A stretch of 64,000 bases of DNA from Lepidodermella squamata (taxonomy: Eukaryota; Gastrotricha), in assembly GCA_047495785.1 (NCBI GenBank), contig JBLDXI010000026.1, positions 1,240,001 through 1,304,000 of the forward strand, given 5' to 3'. Positions within the stretch are counted from its first letter, which is position 1, and each line of letters opens with the position of its first letter. The notes beneath the pieces were generated by a model. It was not told where the DNA came from. It saw only the letters and a list, made by a program, of their open reading frames with translations, and ran no database searches. The translations under genes and the position numbers were made by a program. Positions 10,349 to 18,561 of the stretch are shown here, in pieces.

Positions 10349-12763
10349 TCATAATGAACGCAGTCTCGTCCCACGCATTATCGCTTTCGCCTTTGCATTA
10401 ACATAAGATGAGAAGAATTTGATACGCATCCAGAAAATGATGCAGCCAGTAGAAACTGAAATCACTAGAGCTAAAGCAGAAATCAGCAAAGGTAGTATAA
10501 TATGAACAGTTCGTCGATCTCGAGATTCCGAAACAACTGCAACAACTGAAGCTCCAGCTATTGATAGAAATACAACATTTAAAGCTGCTAAAGTCATTAA
10601 TCGGGCTTCGCTTAAGAAGTTCTTCACGGTGGGAGGAGTGGAGTAATGATGAGCCACGTAATTAGCTTCACGCTGCAAGTCGTAAGCACGCGGAAGGGTG
10701 AATAATTGGGTAAAGAAATTCAAGGCCGCGATAGTTGCAACCCAGTAGATTTCACTTGAATTAATTGACTTGCACGCCTTCACCAAAACCGTTGTGTAGC
10801 TATCTGCCACAGCATCGTAATAGGATTCTTTGTCGGCTTTAACATCAGAAACTAAGTAGCTGTCCGATGCCATTACACCCAGCAATATTACACCATTTGT
10901 GACCCAGAATCCGACCGATCTCTTCAGGATGAAACTCTGATCTTTCAGCAACGCTTCATCAATGGTTACGGGAGGTTTTTTGCTCGAGATAATGTCCGTT
11001 ATTCTTGGAGTGTGCATTCGGCTGTTACGTGCATTCAGCCTTATGCACAAATGTCTGAAATAGCTGACGAAACCAAAAATGACTCCAGTAGTAAGTGAAA
11101 GTGCCAGTGTTAATAGAATTTTCTGCGCCGTACAAATAGCAGGCGAAAGAATAGTTCCAGTTAGTGAAAAAAGGACGGCCGCTATGTTTAATAACAGAAG
11201 CGCTAGCAGAAGGACGAGTTTGCTCGGCTGAAACGATATAGTGTCAAATCTCAAACTAGCTCGTATTCCTTCGTTTCCTGGAAGTAGATTAGCTGAATAC
11301 CAGAGTAATATTTGCGCGATTGAAATCATTGTTGCAATGGTGACAAATAAAGGTAACGCCCAAGGAACTTCTGTAAGTCTATTCTTGAAGAGCGGAAAGT
11401 CTCGAGGAGGGATCCCAAGTTCACCTGGCCAAGCAATTTCCGAAACGAACGAAAGCTGATGATTCAAATAATCATTCGGATCCCCGTAACCACTGTAAAC
11501 AGTTTTAGCTATTGCTTTGAAAGAGTCGTTGACGTATTGATATATCCATTGAGTTTCATAATCTAGTTCAATTCGTGATGAGTATTTCGTAAAACCTGCC
11601 CTCAACCCGACGAAGCTGAGATTCGTAGCTATAGATTTCGCAACTTCTTCAATCTCTCGTGGTGACTTGGCAAAGTCGCGAAAGGTCTTCCCAATACTCT
11701 GTAGATACTCATTTGATCCATTAAGGATGAGGATTGCTTGAAGTATTTGGTCATAGTATCTATGACGACTCTCGTAATCTGATAGCCTGGAATTGTTGGT
11801 CCTTTGGTCTAGTAATTTCTCAAATTCTGGCAAATCTAATCCAATGCCTGTTGATTTACCGTAGTAGCCAGTGGATTCTTGGGAGTAGCCAGCCCAAATC
11901 GTTATTCTAACTTGCTCTAACAGGATTTTCATGGTGCAACCATTCGGGATCGACTGCGCATTCAACTGCATGATTGTCGGGCTCGTCATGATAAACGCGT
12001 AGTTTGTTCCCCTAATCCCTGTTTCATAAAGGCTGCATAAGAATCTGTAAGCTGCAGATGCGCTATTGCTTCCAATAACAATAACCCGAGCGTCACTTTT
12101 TTTCAATGCGGTTATCAAGGATTCACTGATAGGAATTATGTTAAGATCGACAAAGTCTAGCCAAACTACATTTATGCCAGCTTTGAGTGCCTTTCGATAG
12201 AAGTCGTTAGATATCGTGACATCAAAAGTGGCGCTAGCGGAAAAAACCGCGACCTTCGACCACTTTGCAACTTCGCGAATAAATTTGATTCTGGCTACAG
12301 ATATCATTTCCGTTGGAATAAACGTCCTGAAAATATTTGGAAACTGACGCCTGTTGCCTGTCATTACTGGCTCAGAGCAAGAATGGGGAACATGAATCAT
12401 GTTATACTGCGTTATCAGTCTTGAAAATTTCAGGCAACCTGCTCCGAAAAATGGACCAACAACCACCGGCGAAATCAAGTAACGAGGATCCTCTTCAAAA
12501 CGGCGAAAGGATCCCATAAATCTAACTGGACCATAGTCCCCCAACCCTCCTTCATCCATGAATTCAAGATTGATGTGATAGCCTGGCAATAAATCTGGCC
12601 TTTTGTTGACAGCATCGACAACGAGCTGCATTGTCACGTTGCAAAAGCGACCATTCCTTGGTGGATTGTTGCTGAATGGATGAATTACAAGGATAGTGAG
12701 AGGAATAGGTTCGAATGCGATGACGAACTCAAGCAACGAAAAGAAAATTAAAAACAGCAGCAT
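10349..12763 (-). CDS. GABA-B-like metabotropic receptor, array copy 4
   Basis: Single-exon receptor of 804 residues. The signal peptide begins at the first Met (MLLFLIFFSLLEFVIA). The ligand domain has HPFSNNPPRNGRFCNVTMQ, SCSEPVMTGNRRQFPNIFRTFIP and RHRYYDQILQAILILN. Seven membrane segments follow: TM1 near VPWALPLFVTIATMIS, TM3 at CTAQKILLTLALSLTTG, TM5 at EIYWVATIAALNFFTQ and TM7 at HIILPLLISALALVISVS. Copy 2 is the closest paralogue by eye: both have the RRTV..LP string between TM6 and TM7. The cytoplasmic tail is about 20 basic residues with no coiled coil. Confidence 0.88.
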   Translation of the reverse strand: MLLFLIFFSLLEFVIAFEPIPLTILVIHPFSNNPPRNGRFCNVTMQLVVDAVNKRPDLLPGYHINLEFMDEGGLGDYGPVRFMGSFRRFEEDPRYLISPVVVGPFFGAGCLKFSRLITQYNMIHVPHSCSEPVMTGNRRQFPNIFRTFIPTEMISVARIKFIREVAKWSKVAVFSASATFDVTISNDFYRKALKAGINVVWLDFVDLNIIPISESLITALKKSDARVIVIGSNSASAAYRFLCSLYETGIRGTNYAFIMTSPTIMQLNAQSIPNGCTMKILLEQVRITIWAGYSQESTGYYGKSTGIGLDLPEFEKLLDQRTNNSRLSDYESRHRYYDQILQAILILNGSNEYLQSIGKTFRDFAKSPREIEEVAKSIATNLSFVGLRAGFTKYSSRIELDYETQWIYQYVNDSFKAIAKTVYSGYGDPNDYLNHQLSFVSEIAWPGELGIPPRDFPLFKNRLTEVPWALPLFVTIATMISIAQILLWYSANLLPGNEGIRASLRFDTISFQPSKLVLLLALLLLNIAAVLFSLTGTILSPAICTAQKILLTLALSLTTGVIFGFVSYFRHLCIRLNARNSRMHTPRITDIISSKKPPVTIDEALLKDQSFILKRSVGFWVTNGVILLGVMASDSYLVSDVKADKESYYDAVADSYTTVLVKACKSINSSEIYWVATIAALNFFTQLFTLPRAYDLQREANYVAHHYSTPPTVKNFLSEARLMTLAALNVVFLSIAGASVVAVVSESRDRRTVHIILPLLISALALVISVSTGCIIFWMRIKFFSSYVNAKAKAIMRGTRLRSL

Positions 12764-13482
12764 ATTTTCAGTTTGAAAAATATGACTGATGGAATACCAA
12801 GCTATAAAAGTTATTTAAGACTTGAGACGTTACCACGCTTCCTGGTCGCTAAAACAACCGTCGCCTCCGGCGTAATTAGAGAGCTTGAAAGCAGTCTTTG
12901 GATGCGATCGAAGGCAACATTCTGAGGCAGCACGACTTTATTTCCGTCGAGCAACTCTACTTTCAGCGCCCCCTTCTTGTTTCATTTAAAACTATAAGTG
13001 CCGACTCCCGACTCTCTGAACAACTGCACAGCCTATGTTTTGAGTATGCCAGCGTTAAAATCGCAAGAAAAGTCTTGGAATTTTCAAACTCATATATGAT
13101 GATTTTATCCGGAACATCGGGTTCTTTGCAGTTGGACTTGGACCACAACTTGGAAATCACACCGCGCGAATCTTCCCGGCCGATTGCTGACGGAAAGCAC
13201 CCTGTAGTGGCGGTTCGCCATTAGTATTACGTCCATCCTTTCAGTTGAGTGTCGAGCGTGTGTCCGTCTTAACACCGTGCGTGTGCACACCCACACAGGA
13301 ATTTATAGTGCAGAAGGATGTGAATGCAACTTAAGTATTAAGAGCATCTCCGCTTATTCCTTGTTCGCGATTTGGAACACATTTTGGTACACGATTTTTT
13401 GTTAACTAACTTCACTTTTAGCGCCACATTTTCATTTAAACTTCAAACATTTATTAAGGACCTACAGCAATATGTTAGAATG
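12764..13482. other. Intergenic between receptor copies 4 and 5
   Basis: A 719-bp spacer, the longest in the array. A plus-strand TATAAAAG sits at 12803-12810, and open plus-strand frames follow at 12898-13224 and 13372-13566. The first lacks an ATG start and resembles nothing I know. No RNA gene or repeat is evident. Confidence 0.45.
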
Positions 13483-15978
13483 TTAATCTTTGATCATTTT
13501 AAGCATAAATCTGATTCTCGGCCAAAAAACGAGCGTTGCTGTAGACCCAGAAATCACAAGGCATGAAAATGCACAAGATAATGGTACAGCCTGTCCAGAC
13601 GTGCTAAATGATGGCGAAGTCGAAACTATTGCCACTATAACCACGCTTGCAATAAAGAGAGTTGCAGCATTGCAAGTAGCTATAGTAATCAGCTGTATTT
13701 GTCTTTTGAAGTGCTCAGATATAATTTGCATCGACTGCTGCTTTAAAAGAGTTTGAATCTCGTAAGCCCAGGCCATGCTCGCACCAAGAAGAAGAAGAAT
13801 ATTTATCGCGAGAAGAGCTGCGATGAAGAAAATTTCATAGCCGAGAACGCTTGAGCACTTGGTGGATAGGGTATCCACGTAAACATCAACATCCTCGTCA
13901 AGTTCAACATCCTGGCGGGACCGAATCGTGGTTACCTGATAAGAATCAGCGGAAAACATGGTGACAATCAAGATAGCTGTTACAGTAAATGCAGCAATGG
14001 TAATTTTGACCATAACTGTTTGATTTATGGCGGACTCGTCCACATTTTGTGATTTTGCTTTTCCCTTATTTTTGGGTGTGACTGTGCTAGCTTGGGGTTC
14101 TGATGAGCTTTCGCTTTTCAAGGCCTTTGTAAATAATCGTGTTGCCAATCTAGTGGCAAAATCACTTTTCTTAACTGAAACTTTGGATAAAACAGGTACC
14201 AGTAGAGACTTGTAGTGCTTCAGGACGGAGAAGAAGTATGCATGAAGTAGCGAGAAACCTGCAGCTAAAAGAATTCGTTGCGCATAACAAATTTCCGGAG
14301 ATATCGAACTGGCATCTGCTGCAAAAAGAATCGCGCCAATATTGAGCATCAATAAAGCTGCCACAGGGCTGAATAAGGACATCTGGGAATCACAGCTTAT
14401 CTTCAATCCGGAAATCGCCATATCGCTTATCTTCGAAATAATGAAATTTCTAGCGCCAAAAATTGTCAGTTGCATAGCTGAAAGCAACCCACTGAACACT
14501 GCTAAGAAGATGAAAAGACCCGTTGGAATAGAATCAAATACTTGAATTGTCCCAGGCATGTCGATCGGTCGTTTCCCGCTTCTGGTCATCCAGCGAATGC
14601 TCTCGAATAGCGTGACCTTGTGATTATCCGGGTCACGAATGTCGCCCTTGCCTTGATATACTATTTTCCCAATCACCTTGTAAGGATTATCAGCAGGCCC
14701 TGAATATTGTACTATCCATTGCGGTTCTGAGTCGAATTCCAATCTAGGTGAATAAAAGGTCTCTCCCATACGTATTCCACTAAATTTGAGGTTAGTAGCT
14801 GCTGTTTTCATAACAGTTTCCACGATTTCAGGTTTTGCTTGGAAATCTGTCATTGTCATGTTGATGGCCTTGAGTCTCCTCTCGCCATCATGAAGTGTAA
14901 GTAGCGTCTGCAGCATCTGATCGTAGTATCGATGTCTATTTTCGTAGTCGGGCAAGCGAGATCGATTCGTCATTTTATCAAACTCTTGCTCGAAAGTAGG
15001 CAAGTCCATGCCAAGACTGGTCTGACCGAAAGTATCCTGAGCCTCACTACGGTAACCGATCCAGAATGAATGGCGCATCTGACTTTCAACGACGCTCCAC
15101 GTACACCAAGGCGCGACCATGGCCGGATTGAATGGAGTGATTGAGGTTCCGACCATTATGAATACGTATCTGTCACCTCTAAATCCGTAGTAGTACAGAC
15201 TACATAAAACTCCAGCAGCTGGCCCATTGACCCCAATCACGATTATTCTTGCATCACTTTTCCTCAACGAGTCTGCCATCTCTTGGTTAGTAAGTTCAGG
15301 TTTTTGTATGCCAGCTTCAAACCAGGCAACTCTGATTCCTGCGGCAGAGGCTTTCACAGATAGATCAAGAGCAATTGAGAAATCGAATCCTCCAAATAGA
15401 AGGGTTGTGATGATTGCGATGTTACTCCATCCACCGATTTCCTTAATGAACTTTATTCTGGCCATGGCGATAATATCGCTGGGCGAAATCGTTCGATAGA
15501 TATTTGGGAATCGTCTACGATTGCCAATCATTTGAGGATCTCCACATGCATGCGCAACATGGATCATGTTGTATTTAGCAACGATAGGGGATAGCCTAAC
15601 GCAACCAGCGCCCAGAATCGGTCCAGCAAGAACAGGTGCGAACCTAGCCTCGGAGCCTTCATAACTCCGTAAGTAGTTAATGTAATTTACGGGTCCAATA
15701 GACCCTCCCAGACCTTCGTCAACATAATCTAGCTCAATGTGGTAATCAGGTAGGATATCTGTACGATTGTTTACCATGCGAACGACCATCTCCATTATCG
15801 GCTTAAGGAAACGGGGTATTGCCATTGGGTCAGTGAAGCAATGCACCACAAGTAGGCGAATGCGTTTCGGCTTACTTTGACCTTGCCCATCTCCTGATAA
15901 AAAGAATGAGGTCAAAAGCGCCAACTGAAATAAAGCAAAATTCATTTCTTCAAAATGCTCGCAGGTAATAATATTCAA
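13483..15978 (-). CDS. GABA-B-like metabotropic receptor, array copy 5 (most divergent)
   Basis: Single-exon receptor of 831 residues; the signal peptide most likely starts at the second Met (MNFALFQLALLTSFFLSGDG). Flytrap signatures are present (LPDYHIELDYVDE, GNRRRFPNIYRTISP, RHRYYDQMLQTLLTLHDGERR). Seven membrane segments follow, with CYAQRILLAAGFSLLHAYFF at TM3. It differs at the N terminus: the other copies read PRNGRFCNVTMQ or close, but here the stretch is AIPRFLKPIMEMV, losing that Cys and the glycosylation site. The loop after TM3 is expanded and rich in Lys and Ser. The tail after TM7 is about 10 residues. It is upstream-most in the array and probably an early-diverged member with a distinct ligand site. 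Confidence 0.87.
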   Translation of the reverse strand: MNIITCEHFEEMNFALFQLALLTSFFLSGDGQGQSKPKRIRLLVVHCFTDPMAIPRFLKPIMEMVVRMVNNRTDILPDYHIELDYVDEGLGGSIGPVNYINYLRSYEGSEARFAPVLAGPILGAGCVRLSPIVAKYNMIHVAHACGDPQMIGNRRRFPNIYRTISPSDIIAMARIKFIKEIGGWSNIAIITTLLFGGFDFSIALDLSVKASAAGIRVAWFEAGIQKPELTNQEMADSLRKSDARIIVIGVNGPAAGVLCSLYYYGFRGDRYVFIMVGTSITPFNPAMVAPWCTWSVVESQMRHSFWIGYRSEAQDTFGQTSLGMDLPTFEQEFDKMTNRSRLPDYENRHRYYDQMLQTLLTLHDGERRLKAINMTMTDFQAKPEIVETVMKTAATNLKFSGIRMGETFYSPRLEFDSEPQWIVQYSGPADNPYKVIGKIVYQGKGDIRDPDNHKVTLFESIRWMTRSGKRPIDMPGTIQVFDSIPTGLFIFLAVFSGLLSAMQLTIFGARNFIISKISDMAISGLKISCDSQMSLFSPVAALLMLNIGAILFAADASSISPEICYAQRILLAAGFSLLHAYFFSVLKHYKSLLVPVLSKVSVKKSDFATRLATRLFTKALKSESSSEPQASTVTPKNKGKAKSQNVDESAINQTVMVKITIAAFTVTAILIVTMFSADSYQVTTIRSRQDVELDEDVDVYVDTLSTKCSSVLGYEIFFIAALLAINILLLLGASMAWAYEIQTLLKQQSMQIISEHFKRQIQLITIATCNAATLFIASVVIVAIVSTSPSFSTSGQAVPLSCAFSCLVISGSTATLVFWPRIRFMLKMIKD

Positions 15979-16284
15979 AGCATTTTGCTCAACTGATAAA
16001 TCGCAACTTATCGCGATAAATTAGCTGGCTTGAAGCCCAATCATATCTAACGCACCGTGGTTTGACTTTGAGATGTGTAACCCATAGTTGCGTAACGCGC
16101 ACGTAAAGGGTACAGTCTCTACTCACTAACGAAGCTAATTTTCGCGCTCGGGCTTGTGAATTTTCCACAGTGCATTGGTTCAGAAATGTAGTACTTATCT
16201 CTAAAATTTTATTTATCGTGTTTCACATTGAACTTATTCATGCATACAAAACATTTTAGGTCGCATCTGAGACTTGATAATCTC
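15979..16284. other. Intergenic, receptor promoter side
   Basis: About 306 bp between receptor copy 5 and the 3' end of a small secreted-protein gene. No supported element. Confidence 0.5.
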
Positions 16285-16679
16285 TCATTCTTCATCATCC
16301 GGCATCAATTTAGTGCCCAGTTCGAAGAAAGCTTGCTCTCCAGCGATGTAAGGACGTAATTGCTTGCACTGTGGATAGCAAATTTCAACTGGAAATTCAG
16401 TGGCCCTCGCGTAGAATAAACAGTAGGCTTGACACATACATCGGTTCATACACGACTCGTGACGTCGTTTTGAACTCATGGTCGATACGCATCTTTCTTT
16501 TTCGCATTGCCTATACAGTAAAATGTAAGGATTATCATATGAAGTAACAAATAAGATGAGTGAACCAACTCTTTGATCTCATCGGTATCTTCAGCTACCT
16601 CGTCCGCAATCGAAATGTCGGAAGCGAAAATGGCTGTTCCGAGTAACAATAAAATAGTGGCTTTCATGTCGAAAAGCAT
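16285..16679 (-). CDS. Secreted eight-cysteine protein, paralogue A
   Basis: Two exons: about 16679-16570 and 16510-16285, joined through a 59-bp intron (GTTGGT to TATAG). The mature protein is about 100 residues. A signal peptide (MKATILLLLGTAIFASDISIA, from the second Met at 16667) precedes an acidic stretch and then the cysteine pattern C-x4-C-x12-C-x3-C-x-C-x3-C-x13-C-x3-C. The C-terminal part reads LRPYIAGEQAFFE and ends in acidic residues. Eight cysteines and a signal peptide indicate a disulfide-stabilised extracellular protein. I do not recognise the fold or function. The neighbouring gene at 17418-17774 has the same spacing, the same PY-x-x-G motif and the same intron position. Confidence 0.75.
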
Positions 16680-17417
16680 TATGCAAATTTCCTACTACAG
16701 TCCAGAAATAGAAATAAAGTAAAAATGTTTGAGTATTATAAGGATTGTAATATTCTTAAGTAGCATTTTGCGTGTGCCCATATTTTTCAAAACTTGTAAG
16801 TATCGATTTGATGCCAGAGGGACGTTTAAGTTCAATGCAAATCTTCGCATAATTGTGTCATGGCCCGGCAAAAAATCGTTTCAGCTTAAAACGTGGGCTC
16901 ATATAAAAGGACGGGGGTGGGGTGTTTATCAAGCGGGCAGCATTCAGCAGCCGTATCGAATTGATCAGCCTCAAAAGCAAGACCGTGACTGGTTAACTAG
17001 TAGTTGCTCTATCAACCAGCCGCTAAACAAACGATTGATTTGACGTTAAAAGCAAGAATAACAAAATTACTTGCGAATTCTAGCGGAACGCCGTTTCCAC
17101 TTCAGGCTCTCAGTTCCTGGCCAGAGCTTTCCGCCTTCAGAGGCGCCAGGATCACTCATGCATACAACTAGATTTCTGGTTTCCGGAACTCAATTAACGT
17201 GAGCGGTCGATTAAAATCTGATTCAACCCCTCTTTTCAGAACCGTGGGTTACTTTAAATGAATGGCTAAAATTACAAATGAAGGTAAATACACCCTCGTG
17301 GTTTTCATTTTGTAGAATTGTACAGCTTCCATCAAGGACAAAGTATTTGACTTCATTTTTTACGACAAATCATTTTTCACGGCAATAATAGTTTATAGTG
17401 AGCTAATATGCATGCTA
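16680..17417. other. Intergenic with an orphan TATA motif
   Basis: A 738-bp spacer between the two cysteine-rich genes. TATAAAAG occurs on the plus strand at 16902-16909, followed about 30 bp later by a TCAGC-like initiator, but no convincing plus-strand ORF follows. The 104-codon frame over it has no family resemblance. Confidence 0.4.
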
Positions 17418-17774
17418 TCATAGTGCCATTAGAATAGCTTCCATTTTCGGGTAAAATGCATCGCCACTAGTGTAAGGTTTTAGTTCATTGCACTCCACCT
17501 TGCAAGTCGAAATAGGATAGTCGGCGACTGCTTGAAACACGAAACAGTAGCCAGTGCATATGCAAGTATTCATACAGTACTCGTAGACTGGGGAACCAGC
17601 AAAAGCTACGCATTGTCTGCTTTCACATTCGCTAGAAATTCAGAAAACGCTAGTGTGAGTAAAATTTAAGAAAATTTAGATTTACCTGATTATTTCATCC
17701 TGCCCGCCAGCCGGTGCGCCATGAGCGATGGCAATCGCCGCGAAAAGCATGAGCGCCACGTAGCTTGAAATCAT
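17418..17774 (-). CDS. Secreted eight-cysteine protein, paralogue B
   Basis: A 100-residue protein from two exons, 17774-17686 and 17631-17418, with a 54-bp GTAAAT...TTTCTAG intron. The signal peptide (MISSYVALMLFAAIAIAHG) is followed by DEIIS at the junction. The cysteine pattern is C-x4-C-x11-C-x3-C-x-C-x3-C-x13-C-x3-C, with ELKPYTSGDAFYP near the end. It matches paralogue A in cysteine spacing, in the central CMN-x-C-x-C-x-x-YC core and in the phase-2 intron after the signal region, so the pair arose by tandem duplication. Function is unknown. A secreted ligand, defence peptide or inhibitor is possible, but nothing here decides. Confidence 0.78.
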
Positions 17775-18561
17775 TTTTTCGCTTGGAAAATTGAAAATAT
17801 AAAATATCTGAAATGATGGTGATCTATAAAAATTGACAGCGGTCGTCATTTCCTATAAGGAAGCGCTTTTTTCGCCACGCGCTTCAGCGGTCCGTGCGAA
17901 TTCGATGGGAATTAATTTGATTTCCGCGTAGAAAACGGAAATTTTGTAAGCCGCCCGCCGAACTGTCACATATCATCTAAATATCGAGTTTTTGCAAGAA
18001 GGCGTTAAAGAGGACGGAATTATTAGTTGCGTCTCAAATAATAGTGCATAGTGTATATATACCAAAAAAAGTGCGAGAAGCTGAGGATTTACTTTCCATT
18101 AAAATCGAACTGCTCTTGGCAGCAGTAGGGCTACTCCAGTTGCGACAATTTAACAGCTTAAATAGGTCCGAACACACGAGACGACCTTTCCTGTCAAAAT
18201 CGATTCTAGACTCTTGACCATAAATCAGCGTCAATTACTGGAAATTGCTCACATGATCGGCTCATTTCACGTCGGCGGCAATGTAATCGAATAGCGCTTA
18301 ATTGTTAGTCTCAGTTATCTGCGCCATGTGATTGATCAGGACATATCTCATACTCAAACCGCCCACAAACCACTGGCTGGAATGATCTATTAATCACGTG
18401 GGAAGTCCGCTTTGAGAGTTCGCTTATTATTTATTACTGATTCTGCGACAAAAAATTGCTCAAGGATGATAAAAACGTTCCGGCGATTACCGGGTACTAT
18501 CAATGAAATTATGGGAAAAAGCAAGTCCTGTAACATGAGAACAAAAAACACCATTGATCAA
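17775..18561. other. Intergenic
   Basis: About 790 bp between a cysteine-rich gene and the 3' end of POLE3. I see only short chance frames. Confidence 0.5.

Noticed and set aside
12898-13224. Plus-strand 108-codon frame between receptors 4 and 5, downstream of TATAAAAG
   Set aside because: It has no ATG start, no signal or domain, and lies in the promoter side of a minus-strand gene. Probably chance.
16729-17043. Plus-strand 104-codon frame
   Set aside because: Mixed low-complexity sequence overlapping a promoter-like region; no homology or splice support.
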